DNA of 64,000 nt, from NCBI GenBank assembly GCA_947497295.1, contig CANMFU010000003.1, positions 186,001-250,000 of the forward strand, in the 5' to 3' direction. Positions 10,118-19,686 of the stretch are shown in pieces. The position numbers were made by a program, and so were the translations under genes. Position 1 is the first letter of the stretch; every line of letters begins with the position of its first letter. Below the pieces are notes generated by a model, which was given only the letters and a program-made list of their open reading frames with translations, searched no databases and was not told where the DNA came from. This DNA comes from an uncultured Roseovarius sp. Its GTDB lineage: Bacteria > Pseudomonadota > Alphaproteobacteria > Rhodobacterales > Rhodobacteraceae.

Positions 10118-11179
10118 TTACTCCTTCAGTCCCGAGGACCGGTGCAGCATCCAGTCCACCACGAAATTGACCCCGACGGTCAACAGCGCGATGGCGGCGG
10201 CTGGTATAAGCGGTGTGATTTCGCCAAATGAGATCAGCGTTGCATTCTCGCGCACCATCGATCCCCAGTCGGCCGTGGGCGGCTGGATACCAAGGCCAAG
10301 GAACGACAGGCCCGCAACCAGCAGGAACACAAAACAGAATTCGAGGCCGAATTCGGCCACCAGCGGCGCGGTGGAGTTTGGCAGGATCTCGCGCCGGATC
10401 AGATACCATGTGCCCTCGCCGCGCAGCTTGGCCGCCTCAATATAGTCCATCACCACAACGTCACCCGCAACCGCCCGCGTCAGGCGGAAAACGCGCGGCG
10501 CATAGATGATCGACACGGCAATGATAATGACCGGCATCGACGGGCCAAAGATCGACAGCATAAGCAGGGCAAAGATCAGCGACGGGATCGACATGATCAC
10601 ATCCGCAACCCGACCCAGGAAATTGTCCAGAAACCCGCCCTTGGTTGCCGCCAGAAGGCCCAGAAACGCCCCGACAAAGAACGCCAGCAGCGTGGCCGTC
10701 AGCGCCAGTCCGACCGAATTGCGCGTGCCATAGATCAGGCGGCTGAACATGTCACGGCCCAGCTGATCTGCGCCCAACAGCATGTTTTCATCCGCCGGTG
10801 CAAAGGCCGACGCGATCACCTCAGCCTCGCCAAAGGGGGCGATCCACGGGGCAAATATGCCCGCGATGGCATAGGTGAAAATGACGAACATGCCAAATGC
10901 GGCGGTCAGGGGTGCGGTGCGCAACTCCTTGGCCATCTCGTTCGAGACGATGATGATCACAAACTCGCGGAACGCGTAGGACACCATCGCCGCCAGCGCG
11001 ATGGCTGCCGCGATAGCCGCGATGAATTTCAACGCATCTGCGCCACCGATGATGCCCACGATGAACGATACCAGCGTCAGCGAGAAGACCAGCAGAAAGG
11101 CCGACCTTTGGTTATAGAACGCTGCCAGGCAGGACGCGATCAGGAGCAGCGAATAGTATGCGATTACAAAAATGCTCAT
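10118..11179 (-). CDS. ABC importer permease, DppC/OppC type with extended N-terminus
   Basis: Inner-membrane permease, 353 residues, about 50 more than the usual DppC. The extra part is an N-terminal hydrophobic region with three to four apparent membrane spans (residues about 1-75) before the typical DppC core. The core contains LGADQLGRDMFSRLIYGTRNS and the binding-protein-dependent transport loop EAAKLRGEGTWYLIRREILP. It is 13 bases downstream of the DppB-type gene. The extension is real coding sequence in the same frame, with no better internal start. Substrate not deducible. Confidence 0.9.
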   Translation of the reverse strand: MSIFVIAYYSLLLIASCLAAFYNQRSAFLLVFSLTLVSFIVGIIGGADALKFIAAIAAAIALAAMVSYAFREFVIIIVSNEMAKELRTAPLTAAFGMFVIFTYAIAGIFAPWIAPFGEAEVIASAFAPADENMLLGADQLGRDMFSRLIYGTRNSVGLALTATLLAFFVGAFLGLLAATKGGFLDNFLGRVADVIMSIPSLIFALLMLSIFGPSMPVIIIAVSIIYAPRVFRLTRAVAGDVVVMDYIEAAKLRGEGTWYLIRREILPNSTAPLVAEFGLEFCFVFLLVAGLSFLGLGIQPPTADWGSMVRENATLISFGEITPLIPAAAIALLTVGVNFVVDWMLHRSSGLKE

Positions 11180-11192
11180 ATCTCGTACTCCC

Positions 11193-12149
11193 TTATTTCG
11201 GATGCCGCAGGCGTGGATTGGTCAGAATTGCGCCCACGTCTGCCGCAAGATTGAGCAAGATGAAGGTCGCGGCGAAGATCAGGCAGCACGCCTGCACCAC
11301 GGGGAAATCGCGTTTGCTGACCGCGTCGACCAGCGCCTGACCGATGCCGGGATAAACGAACACCACCTCGACCAGAACAACGCCGGTGATCAGATACGCA
11401 AGGTTCAGCGCGATCACGTTGATGATCGGTGCCCAGGCGTTGGGCAGCGCGTGTCGCACGATGACCCTCCAGGGCGGTACACCCTTCAGTCTGGCCATCT
11501 CGATATAGGGTGAGGCCAGCAGATTGATGATGGCGGCCCGCGTCATGCGCATCATATGGGCCGTCACGACCAAAACCAACGTCAGGGCTGGCAGGAACGT
11601 CCGCTCCAGCAACTCCCAGAACGACATGCCGTCGCTCAGGCTGGCGATGGCGGGGAACATGCCCCACTTGACCGAAAAGAACAGGATCAGGATGTAGCCC
11701 AGAAAGAATTCGGGGCTGGAAATCGACGTCAGCGTCAGCACGTTGGCCACCCGGTCAAAGATCGAGTTGCGCAGAAGCGCGACAACCACACCAAGAGTGA
11801 TGGCAAAGGGCACGGCGATAACGGCAGCATAGGTGGCCAGGAACAACGTATTGCGGAACCGTTCGCCGATGACGCTCATCACCGTTTCCTGGGTTACGAT
11901 GGATCTGCCGAAATCGAGCATCACAGCCCCTTTCAGCCAATCGAAATACCGTACGAGCGCGGGATCATTCAGTCCCATCTGCTCGCGCAGATTTCTGACG
12001 TTTTCCTCGGTCGCCCCCTGGCCCAGAACCGCCTCGGCGATGTCGCCGGGCAAGAGTTCGACCATGAAGAAGATGATGACTGAAATCACAAGTAGTATGA
12101 CCAGTCCCAGACCGAGCCGTTTCGCAACCAGCCCAAGTATGTCGCCCAT
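11193..12149 (-). CDS. ABC importer permease, DppB/OppB type
   Basis: Inner-membrane permease, 318 residues. It has an N-terminal span (LGLGLVILLVISVIIFFMVE), a long periplasmic loop (LPGDIAEAVLGQGATEENV) and the EAA-like loop EMARLKGVPPWRVIVRHALP that contacts the ATPase. Start ATG 12149 follows GGAGGGATAA, a good ribosome site. It lies 190 bases downstream of the second binding-protein gene, across a hairpin, so permease expression is probably lower than that of the binding proteins. Pairs with the permease at 10118 to form the channel. Confidence 0.92.
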   Translation of the reverse strand: MGDILGLVAKRLGLGLVILLVISVIIFFMVELLPGDIAEAVLGQGATEENVRNLREQMGLNDPALVRYFDWLKGAVMLDFGRSIVTQETVMSVIGERFRNTLFLATYAAVIAVPFAITLGVVVALLRNSIFDRVANVLTLTSISSPEFFLGYILILFFSVKWGMFPAIASLSDGMSFWELLERTFLPALTLVLVVTAHMMRMTRAAIINLLASPYIEMARLKGVPPWRVIVRHALPNAWAPIINVIALNLAYLITGVVLVEVVFVYPGIGQALVDAVSKRDFPVVQACCLIFAATFILLNLAADVGAILTNPRLRHPK

Positions 12150-12300
12150 TTATCCCTCCTGCTGTTGTTCCGTCACGTTACCGCTAACACAGCGAGACCC
12201 GGATTAACAGTTCATCGCCATGCCTGTTACGATGCTGCGTAGGTGCATGGCATTGATTTTGGCCCAAAATCCTGCGCCGTGGCGCAATTGGGCGCGCAGG

Positions 12301-12323
12301 CCCGGCGCCGCAGGGACGCCGGG
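12301..12323 (-). other. Stem-loop after the second binding-protein gene
   Basis: CCCGGCG (12301-12307) pairs with CGCCGGG (12317-12323) just after the stop of the gene ending at 12340. There is no T tract. Such hairpins often stabilise binding-protein mRNA relative to permease mRNA; that role is inferred. Confidence 0.5.
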
Positions 12324-12339
12324 CCGGTTGCCGTATCGT

Positions 12340-13950
12340 TCAGCTTTCGAACCACCAGCGGCTACAGGCCCGATAGCCGTCCAGTTGCCAGGCGTTAGTG
12401 TATTCGCCTGTCGTGCCGATGTTCTTGCGCTTGCCGTAGACGAAGTTCATCCAGTACGGAATCACTGTGCCGCCATCATCCTTGGCAAGGATCGCCATGT
12501 CGCGATACATCTCGGCGCGCAGCGAATCGTCCAGTTCGGACTTCGCCTGATCCAGCAGCTTGTTGAATTCCTCGTTCTGCCAGTGCGATTCGTTCCAGGC
12601 CGCGTCATCCTTGTAGGCGAGGCTGTACATTACGTCCGGCGTCGGGCGGGCGCCCCAGGCGACCATGCACCATGGCTTCTTCAGCCAGACATCCGACCAG
12701 TAACCGTCATTGGGCTCGCGCGAGACCTTGATGTCGATGCCTGCCGCCTTGGCATGCTCGGCATAAAGAATGGCCACATCGACCGCGCCCGTGGCGATGG
12801 AGTCCGCGCTGCTCAGCGTGACAGAAAGGTTTTCCTTTCCGGCCTTTTTCAACAGCGATTTGGCCTTGTCGGGGTCGTATGTCCGCTGCTCGATGTCGTC
12901 TGGATAATACGGCATCGCCGGCGAATGGTGGAAATCGTTCGCGACACTACCGGCACCGAAGAGAATGGTCTCGACCATCTCCTCGCGCTTGATCGACAAT
13001 TTCAACGCGTTACGCACATCGACGTCGTCAAACGGCGCCACGTCGCAGAACATCGGCATTGTTACGGTCTGCGCCGACGGCACGTTGATCACGTCGACCT
13101 CGGGGTGACGCTCCAGCAGCGTCATGGTCTTGTTTTCCAGCCAGCTTGTCGCGTCCGCATCGCCGGTGACCAGCGCGGTCTGGCGCGCGTTGGGGTCGTT
13201 GATGAACGTCACCTCGACCGCATCGAAATAGGCGCCTTCGCCATGCCATTCGTCATGGCGTGTCAGCGAGGCGCTTCGGCCCGGCTCCCAACTGTCGAGC
13301 CTGTAGGGACCACAGCCATCGCCCGATTTCCAGTTGGCGGTGCCGTCCTCGCCCCGCGGCAGGATGACCAGATGATAGTCGGTCATCAGCCAAGGCAAAT
13401 CGGCGTTGCCGGCCTCCATCTTGAAAATGACGGTGTCGTCGCCGTCGGCGACAATATCCTTGATGCCCGTCATCAGCGCCTTGGCGGTCGAGGTGCTGTT
13501 CTCGCCGCGGTGCAGGTTCATCGAGGCGATGACATCTTCGGCCGTCACCTTGCCACCCGAATGGAAGGTCGCCTGGGGGTTTAGCTTGAACGTCCATTCC
13601 GAGGCATCGTCGGAGGCCGACCATTCTGTCGCCACGTCGCCTGCAAGCGTGCCATCGGGCATGATTTGTGTCAGGAAGGCGCGGAACGTGTGCGACAGCA
13701 TGATCTCGGCGTTGGATTCGTAAAGGCCGGGATCGTGGCTGTCGCCCGAATTGCCGTCATGTTGCGCGAGACGGAAAGTGCCGCCACGCTTTGGTTCGGC
13801 CCTTGCGGCGGTACCCCAAAGCCCGGTCGCGGCGCTGGCGGTGACGCCCGCAGCCATGGCGTAGTTCATGAATGATCGGCGCGAGACGCGCCCCTCACGG
13901 GCAGCCTCTGCCAGTCGGTCCAGCATCATCTGTGTATTCGGATTTGTCAT
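12340..13950 (-). CDS. ABC transporter substrate-binding protein family 5, Tat-exported, copy 2
   Basis: Periplasmic ligand-binding protein, 536 residues. A twin-arginine signal is visible (VSRRSFMNYAMAAG, then ATGLWGTAARA), followed by the family 5 core (KRGGTFRLAQHDGNS, DVATEWSASDDASEW, ADPWLMT-type segments such as NADLPWLMTDYHL). It is closely related over its whole length to the protein encoded upstream at 14282-15907, including the shared segments MYSLAYKDDAAWNESHWQN and ARPTPDV. The pair arose by tandem duplication. Tat export suggests folding or cofactor loading in the cytoplasm, or simply the habit of this group. Ligand unknown; a peptide or peptide-like compound is likely. Confidence 0.92.
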   Translation of the reverse strand: MTNPNTQMMLDRLAEAAREGRVSRRSFMNYAMAAGVTASAATGLWGTAARAEPKRGGTFRLAQHDGNSGDSHDPGLYESNAEIMLSHTFRAFLTQIMPDGTLAGDVATEWSASDDASEWTFKLNPQATFHSGGKVTAEDVIASMNLHRGENSTSTAKALMTGIKDIVADGDDTVIFKMEAGNADLPWLMTDYHLVILPRGEDGTANWKSGDGCGPYRLDSWEPGRSASLTRHDEWHGEGAYFDAVEVTFINDPNARQTALVTGDADATSWLENKTMTLLERHPEVDVINVPSAQTVTMPMFCDVAPFDDVDVRNALKLSIKREEMVETILFGAGSVANDFHHSPAMPYYPDDIEQRTYDPDKAKSLLKKAGKENLSVTLSSADSIATGAVDVAILYAEHAKAAGIDIKVSREPNDGYWSDVWLKKPWCMVAWGARPTPDVMYSLAYKDDAAWNESHWQNEEFNKLLDQAKSELDDSLRAEMYRDMAILAKDDGGTVIPYWMNFVYGKRKNIGTTGEYTNAWQLDGYRACSRWWFES

Positions 13951-14224
13951 GTCATCTCCCTAATTTCGGCTTTTGTCTGGTATTAGGCAGGCGGCCAGTG
14001 TGGCCAGCCACCTGCAAAAGCTTGTGCATATTGCGACCAGCAAGCGGGCCCGAAAGCGACGTGTTGTTAACAAAACACGAAAGACACCTTGCATCCACAA
14101 TTTTCTGATACGCAATGATATTCTCGGTTCGTTGCCTTTGGTGAAACAAATTTGCACAACATGGACAGCAAGCACATTTTTCGCAAAATTCCTTCCACAC
14201 GCAGCACCGTCTTGGGTCACAGAA

Positions 14225-14247
14225 ACCCGGCGCACTCTGCGCCGGGT
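14225..14247 (-). other. Stem-loop between the two binding-protein genes (gap 13951-14281)
   Basis: ACCCGGCGCA (14225-14234) and TGCGCCGGGT (14238-14247) form a perfect ten-base stem. On the minus strand it is followed by TTCTGTG, so it could end part of the transcript after the first binding-protein gene. The rest of the 331-base gap is comparatively A+T-rich and contains no gene I can support. Confidence 0.6.
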
Positions 14248-14281
14248 CCAGTTGCCCCGCCAACACGGTACTTTAATGCGC

Positions 14282-15907
14282 TCAGCCCGAGAACCACCAG
14301 CGACTGGGGCCGCGTGCGCCGTCCAGCTCCCAGCTGGAGGCGAGGTTTTCCCCGGTCGAGACGTTGCTGCGCACTGCGTAAACGAAGTTGTTGAAGAACG
14401 GGATGATCGTCCCACCATCGTTGCGCGCCAGCAGCGCCATGTCGCGATACATCTCGCCGCGCAGCTCGTCGTCCAGCTCTGCCTTGGCCTTGAGCAGCAG
14501 CGTGTTGAACTCCTCATTCTGCCAGTGAGATTCGTTCCACGCAGCATCGTCCTTGTAGGCGAGGCTGTACATAACGTCGGGCGTCGGGCGGGCGCCCCAG
14601 CTGACAGCGGTAAAAGGCTTTTTCAGCCACACATCCGAATAGTAGCCATCATTCGGCTCGCGCACGACATTGACGTTGATGCCCGCCTTCTTGGCCTGCT
14701 CCGAATAGAGAACGCACATATCGACCGCGCCGGAGAATACCGAATCGGCCGTGCTGAGATTGACCGTGACATTCTCGGCGCCCGCTTTTTTCAGCAGCGA
14801 TTTGGCCTGATCAGGGTCATACTCGCGCTGCTCGATCCCCTCGGGAAAATAGGGCATTGCCGGGCTGTGGTGGAAATCATTGCCTTTCGTTGCCTCGCCA
14901 AAGGCGATCTTCTGGATGATTTCGTCGCGGTCCATTGCCAGCTTCATCGCGTTGCGCACGTCCACGTTATCGAAAGGCGCGGTATCGCAGAACATCGGCA
15001 TGGTGATCGCAGCGGCAGATGGCACGCTGAGGATGGTGATCGACGGATCGCGCTCCAACAGGCTCTTGGTCTTGAGGTCGACCAGCGAAATCGCATCGAC
15101 GTCCCCCGTTACCAGCGCGGTCTGACGCGCGTTCGGGTCATTCAAAACCAGCATTTCCAAAGCGTCGAAATACGCTCCGTCAAGATGCCAGCCATCATGC
15201 CGCGACAGGCTGAACTGCACGCCCCATTCGGCATTGTCGATTTTGTAAGGCCCGGACCCATCGCCCGATTGCCAGTCAATCCCGCCACTTCCATCGCTGG
15301 GGCAAACGGCAAAGTGGTAGTCGGTCATCAGCCACGGCACGTCCGCATTGCCGGCATCCAGTTCGACCACGATGGTATGATCCCCGTCAGCACGAATGTC
15401 CGTCACCGACGACAGCAGCGTTTTTGCTGCCGATGTCGATTTCTCGCCTCGGTGGAAATCCAGCGAATTGACGACATCCTCGGACGTGACCGGCTTGCCG
15501 CTGTGAAAGGTCGCATCGGGCGTAATTTCAAACGTCCAGACCGACGCGTCGTCATTCGGCTCCCACCCGGTGGCCAGATCATTGCCCAATGTGCCATCCG
15601 AATTGATCATCGTCAGGTAGCTGCGGTACTGGTGCGCCAGATAGATCTGCTGGCGGCTGACATAGGTGCCCGGATCGTGGTTATCAGATGAATTGCCGTC
15701 ATGGACGCCAAAACGGAACGTCCCGCCCTTTTGCGGGGCGGCCTGCGCTTTGGACGTCCAAATCGTCCCCGCTGCGCTGGCGCCTATACCAACCAAGGCT
15801 GAATTGTTGATGAACGCACGGCGAGACATGCTGCCGGTGCGGGCAGCGCTATCCAGCGTGTTAGACAGGTTGGACTCGATGATTTTCGACTGACTATGTT
15901 TGGTCAT
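14282..15907 (-). CDS. ABC transporter substrate-binding protein family 5, Tat-exported, copy 1
   Basis: First gene of the importer operon, 541 residues. The twin-arginine signal (MSRRAFINNSALVG, then TIWTSKAQA) is preceded by a 25-residue polar leader. The mature part starts KGGTFRFGVHDGNSSDNHD and follows the family 5 fold to the C-terminal GARGPSRWWFSG, which parallels RACSRWWFES in copy 2. Start ATG 15907 has GGAG nine bases upstream. Two binding proteins feeding one permease pair would broaden the ligand range; this is inferred from the duplication. Confidence 0.92.
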   Translation of the reverse strand: MTKHSQSKIIESNLSNTLDSAARTGSMSRRAFINNSALVGIGASAAGTIWTSKAQAAPQKGGTFRFGVHDGNSSDNHDPGTYVSRQQIYLAHQYRSYLTMINSDGTLGNDLATGWEPNDDASVWTFEITPDATFHSGKPVTSEDVVNSLDFHRGEKSTSAAKTLLSSVTDIRADGDHTIVVELDAGNADVPWLMTDYHFAVCPSDGSGGIDWQSGDGSGPYKIDNAEWGVQFSLSRHDGWHLDGAYFDALEMLVLNDPNARQTALVTGDVDAISLVDLKTKSLLERDPSITILSVPSAAAITMPMFCDTAPFDNVDVRNAMKLAMDRDEIIQKIAFGEATKGNDFHHSPAMPYFPEGIEQREYDPDQAKSLLKKAGAENVTVNLSTADSVFSGAVDMCVLYSEQAKKAGINVNVVREPNDGYYSDVWLKKPFTAVSWGARPTPDVMYSLAYKDDAAWNESHWQNEEFNTLLLKAKAELDDELRGEMYRDMALLARNDGGTIIPFFNNFVYAVRSNVSTGENLASSWELDGARGPSRWWFSG

Positions 15908-16296
15908 TCATATTTCTCCGTATTTTTAAATTTGGACTTTTCGCGTCACTCCCGGTCGGCCCGCAAGGGCGCCAACAATAGCGAAGACCACCGGCGATGC
16001 CGATAAGGCCGCGCGCATCTGCGCGATCCCGGTAGATCCAATTGCGGGGGCGATTGCCCCGCTATGGGATGAGTGCAAAGCATATAGCTTGACTGCGACA
16101 TACCCTTAGGGGAACATGAAAACCCTCGAACTGCCAGCAAAAATCGTCGGAAATACCTTATTTATAGGGGTTGACCATAGGCGGCCTAGCCCTGTCACAG
16201 CGAAACTCAGCATTTTGCCAACTGTTTGAACCGCCATAATTGTCGGTTGAAGATCATTTTCAACCGTGAGAACCAATCCGCAGGCCCTGACCGCCG
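15908..16296 (-). other. Gap upstream of the ABC operon and downstream of rarA
   Basis: 389 bases without a supportable gene. It must hold the promoter of the ABC operon. I see no convincing -35/-10 pair, but the stretch is A+T-rich around 16090-16260. A hairpin (CGGTTGA...TCAACCG, about 16243-16266) near the end of rarA lacks a T tract and is only a weak terminator candidate. Confidence 0.5.
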
Positions 16297-17610
16297 CTAT
16301 TCCCGCTTGAGCCGAAGCTTGGTAAAATAATCCAGACGCTTCTTCAGCTCGCGCTCGAATCCGCGCTCGACCGGCTGATAAAGAACTGGACGCTTCATGG
16401 TTTCGGGGAAGTAGTTCTGCCCCGAAAAGCCGTCCTCTGCGTCATGGTCATAAGCATAGCCCGCGCCATATCCCTGCTCTTTCATCAGCTTGGTCGGGGC
16501 ATTCAGAATATGCTTGGGCGGCGGCTCGGATCCGGTTTTCTTGGCCTCGCGCATCGCGGCCTTAAAGGCGGCATACCCGGCGTTCGATTTTGGCGCCAGC
16601 GCCAGATACGTCACCGCCTGCCCCAGCGCCAGTTCGCCTTCGGGGCTGCCCAGACGCTCGTACGTCTCCCACGCGTCCAGACAGACGCGATGCGCATGGG
16701 TGTCGGCCAGGCCGATATCCTCGACGGCCATGCGGGTGATCCGCCGCGCCAGATAGCGGGGATCCTCGCCTCCCGTCAACATGCGCGCCAGCCAGTACAG
16801 CGCCGCGTCGGGATCCGAGCCGCGCACGGATTTGTGCAGGGCCGAGATCAGGTTGTAATGCTCGTCACCCGATTTGTCGTATTTCGCCGCGCGCCGCATC
16901 AGACGGCTGGCAAGGCCCTCGGCGCCCAGCTTGCTGGTGATCTTCCACGCAGCAATCTGCTCGATCAGGTTCAGCAGCGCGCGCCCATCGCCATCGGCCA
17001 TTTCCAACAGCGCCTCGCGGGCGAGGCCATCCAGCGGCAGCGCTCGGCCCATCTCGCGTTCGGCCCGCTGCGCGAGGCGTTCGAGGTCCGACAGCGCCAG
17101 CCGCGTCAGCACCAACACCTGGCTGCGGGACAAAAGCGCCGCGTTCAGCTCAAAACTGGGGTTTTCGGTGGTGGCGCCCACCAGCAGGATCGTGCCATCC
17201 TCCATGAAGGGCAAAAACCCGTCCTGTTGCGCCTTGTTAAAGCGGTGGATCTCGTCAACAAACAGCAGCGTCCCCTGCCCGTTCTGATGACGATGCCGGG
17301 CCTCCTGAAAAACCTTTTTCAGGTCTGCTACACCGGAAAAGATCGCGCTGATCTGGATAAAATGCAGGTCCGTTTCATCGGCCAGCAGCCGCGCAATGGT
17401 CGTCTTGCCCACGCCCGGCGGCCCCCAGAAAATGAGGCTACCAAGGCTGCCAGCCGCCAGCATCACGCCAAGCGGCGCCTCGGGGCCCAGGACTTGTTCC
17501 TGCCCGATGACCTCGCCCAGTGATTTAGGGCGCAAACGGTCTGCCAGCGGACGGTGCGCCTGCACCTGCGGCTCTGGAACAGCATCCCCGGTATCGAACA
17601 GATCCGCCAT
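16297..17610 (-). CDS. rarA: Replication-associated recombination protein A (MgsA/RarA AAA+ ATPase)
   Basis: Clamp-loader-related ATPase acting at stalled replication forks, 437 residues. Walker A GPPGVGKTT is at residues 63-71, Walker B LLFVDEIHRFNKAQQD follows, then sensor region GATTENPSFELNAALLSRS, and the C-terminal MgsA tetramerisation domain (DPDAALYWLARMLTGGEDPRY, KSNAGYAAF). It starts four bases after the stop of the degP-like gene, so the two are co-transcribed. Start ATG 17610 gives MADLFDTGD. Confidence 0.95.
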   Translation of the reverse strand: MADLFDTGDAVPEPQVQAHRPLADRLRPKSLGEVIGQEQVLGPEAPLGVMLAAGSLGSLIFWGPPGVGKTTIARLLADETDLHFIQISAIFSGVADLKKVFQEARHRHQNGQGTLLFVDEIHRFNKAQQDGFLPFMEDGTILLVGATTENPSFELNAALLSRSQVLVLTRLALSDLERLAQRAEREMGRALPLDGLAREALLEMADGDGRALLNLIEQIAAWKITSKLGAEGLASRLMRRAAKYDKSGDEHYNLISALHKSVRGSDPDAALYWLARMLTGGEDPRYLARRITRMAVEDIGLADTHAHRVCLDAWETYERLGSPEGELALGQAVTYLALAPKSNAGYAAFKAAMREAKKTGSEPPPKHILNAPTKLMKEQGYGAGYAYDHDAEDGFSGQNYFPETMKRPVLYQPVERGFERELKKRLDYFTKLRLKRE

Positions 17611-17614
17611 CCGC

Positions 17615-18997
17615 CTACAGCCGGAATCGCATTGTCAGCCGCCGTTGCCCGCGTTGCACATCCAGCGCCAGCCGCCCCCGCGCGCGCTCCAACGCGGCGC
17701 TGACCTCTGAGCTGGTCGCGACCGCGATGCCATTCACGCCCAGCATGATATCACCCGCGCGAAGCCCAGCCCGCCCGCCGATATCACCCGGATCAACGAC
17801 CAGAACGCCGCTGGCCAGCGTCAGCGGCAAGTCATATTCGGCCATCACAGCAGGGTTGATCGTGCTAAGTGTCACGCCCGGCACAGCCGCGCGCGCGCTG
17901 GTTGTCAGTGTCGCGCGCGGCGGCATCTCGGGTGCAGGTTGCATCGGAACGGTGACATCGCGCATCCTGCCGTTCTGCACAGCCGTCACGGCCAGATCCG
18001 CGCCAATTCCCGCAACGGTCATACGATAAATCATCTCGGCGGGGCCGCTGACCTCCTGCCCATCCACGGCGAGAATCACATCGCCCGGCGCCAGACCAGC
18101 CGCACCAAAGGGGCTGGCCGGATGCAGATCCGACAGGATGACGCCGCCGGACCGCTCCAATCCCAACCCCTCGGCCATGTCATAGGTTACAGGCTGGCCC
18201 GACACACCGGCCCAGGGGCGCTGGAACATCGTCTCGCCCGCGCGGGCCTGTGCCACGAATTGTTTAACCAATGTGGCCGGGATGGCAAAGCCGATGCCGT
18301 TCGAGCCACCCGAACGGCTGAGGATCGACGTATTGATCCCGATCAGTCGGCCTTGGGTGTCCACCAACGCACCGCCCGAGTTGCCGGGATTGATCGGCGC
18401 ATCGGTCTGGATGAAATATCCGCGCGTGTTGCCTGTTACCGTGCCCGAGCGGGCAAGGCCCGACACGATCCCGCTGGTGACAGTCTGGCCCACGCCAAAA
18501 GGGTTGCCGACAGCCAGCGCCAATTCGCCCACTTCGACGCTTTCGCTGTCGCGCAGGGCAAGCGCGGGCAGATCCTCGGCGCCGGTCAATTGCAGGATCG
18601 CCAGATCGCTTTCCTCATCCGCCAGCAGAACCGTCGCGTCATATTCGCGCCGGTCGTTCAGTACGACGCGGATGTCCGTGGCTTGCCCCACCACATGATA
18701 GTTCGACACGACGATGCCATCCTCTGCCAGGATCACCCCCGAGCCCAACGAGTTTTCCACGCGTGGCGGCTGTGCGCCAAAATTCTGGAACAACTGGCCA
18801 AAGAACGGATCGTCCGTGAAGGGGCTGGCACGCCCTGCGATCACGCGGCGGGCGTAGATGTTGACGACGGCAGGCGTCACCGTCTTGACGACGGGCACAA
18901 AGCCCAGTTGGATTTCGGCCTGACTGGTCGGCACCTGGGTGTCGCTCAGGGCGGGACCGCTGAGCACCAGCAATGCAATGGCAATCGGTTTGAGCAT
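17615..18997 (-). CDS. Periplasmic DegP/Do-like serine protease with two PDZ domains
   Basis: Envelope quality-control protease, 460 residues from ATG 18997. That start gives a clean signal peptide (MLKPIAIALLVLSGPALS); an upstream in-frame start at 19081 would place an arginine-rich tail in front of it and is not preferred. The trypsin-like triad is readable: H101 (SNYHVVGQ), D131 (ESDLAIL) and S207 (NPGNSGGAL). PDZ1 (GGVILSDLHPASPFGAAGL) and PDZ2 (SGVLVVDPGDIGGRAGLRAGD) follow. It is downstream of rplQ, beyond a terminator-like hairpin, and upstream of rarA. It could be called DegQ or DegS-like; the two PDZ domains fit DegP/DegQ. Confidence 0.9.
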   Translation of the reverse strand: MLKPIAIALLVLSGPALSDTQVPTSQAEIQLGFVPVVKTVTPAVVNIYARRVIAGRASPFTDDPFFGQLFQNFGAQPPRVENSLGSGVILAEDGIVVSNYHVVGQATDIRVVLNDRREYDATVLLADEESDLAILQLTGAEDLPALALRDSESVEVGELALAVGNPFGVGQTVTSGIVSGLARSGTVTGNTRGYFIQTDAPINPGNSGGALVDTQGRLIGINTSILSRSGGSNGIGFAIPATLVKQFVAQARAGETMFQRPWAGVSGQPVTYDMAEGLGLERSGGVILSDLHPASPFGAAGLAPGDVILAVDGQEVSGPAEMIYRMTVAGIGADLAVTAVQNGRMRDVTVPMQPAPEMPPRATLTTSARAAVPGVTLSTINPAVMAEYDLPLTLASGVLVVDPGDIGGRAGLRAGDIMLGVNGIAVATSSEVSAALERARGRLALDVQRGQRRLTMRFRL

Positions 18998-19078
18998 CGC
19001 GCGTCTCCGAGATCTGTGCCTGTCCGATATGCGCGCCCCGGCGCTTGATTGCAAGTTTGCCCCGAGCGCCCTGACATG

Positions 19079-19111
19079 CAAAAGCCCCCGCCGATCCGGC
19101 GAGGGCTTGAA
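19079..19111 (-). terminator. Terminator after rplQ, end of the ribosomal superoperon
   Basis: On the minus strand AAGCCCTCGCCG pairs with CGGCGGGGGCTT around a three-base loop and is followed by TTGCATG. The T tract is short, so some read-through into the degP-like gene is possible. Confidence 0.65.
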
Positions 19112-19138
19112 AATCTCCGGCCCTTGCGAGGCGATGAT

Positions 19139-19564
19139 TCAGTCTTCGTCCATCGACGCCAATTCGGCAGCGACGCGTTCCTTGTCGCCCTTGCCCTTGG
19201 CGGCAGGATCGCGGTCGACGAATTCGATGATCGCCATCGGTGCCATGTCGCCATAGCGGAAGCCGGCCTTCAGAACGCGGACGTAACCGCCCTGACGGTC
19301 CTTGTAGCGCGGGCCAAGAATGTCGAAAAGTTTTGCGACATACTGGTCCTGCTTCAATTGGCTGGCAGCTTGGCGGCGGGCGTGCAGATCGCCGCGCTTG
19401 CCCAGCGTGATCATCTTTTCGATGATGCGGCGCAGTTCCTTGGCTTTCGGCAGTGTTGTCTTGATCTGCTCATGTTCGATGAGCGAGCCGGCCATGTTCG
19501 CCCACAGCGCCTTGCGGTGCTCATGGGTGCGGTTCAGGCGGCGGTAACCTCTTGCGTGACGCAT
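19139..19564 (-). CDS. rplQ: 50S ribosomal protein L17
   Basis: Large-subunit protein at the peptide exit side, 141 residues. The N-terminus [19 protein letters not shown] is the L17 hallmark. The C-terminal end ([21 protein letters not shown]) is an acidic extension beyond the 127 residues of E. coli L17, and is usual in alphaproteobacteria. It is the last gene of the alpha segment, following rpoA after a 122-base gap that contains no further gene. Confidence 0.97.
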   Translation of the reverse strand: MRHARGYRRLNRTHEHRKALWANMAGSLIEHEQIKTTLPKAKELRRIIEKMITLGKRGDLHARRQAASQLKQDQYVAKLFDILGPRYKDRQGGYVRVLKAGFRYGDMAPMAIIEFVDRDPAAKGKGDKERVAAELASMDED

Positions 19565-19686
19565 TTTCTATCTCCTACACGTATTTTGCTTTGTCCGGCG
19601 GCGTGATGCGTGTCAGGCCGCTCTCCTTGGGGCTTGGGGCCCGGTCGTATCAGCAGGCCGGGCGATATGGCCCGACCTGCGAATTT

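Noticed and set aside
12220..15691. Long plus-strand frames opposite the binding-protein genes
   Set aside because: Mirror the minus-strand coding pattern; the minus genes have signal peptides and family motifs.
16110..16140. GGAAC upstream of the ABC operon
   Set aside because: No CGTT-like -10 at 16-17 bases on that strand, and the direction is away from the operon.
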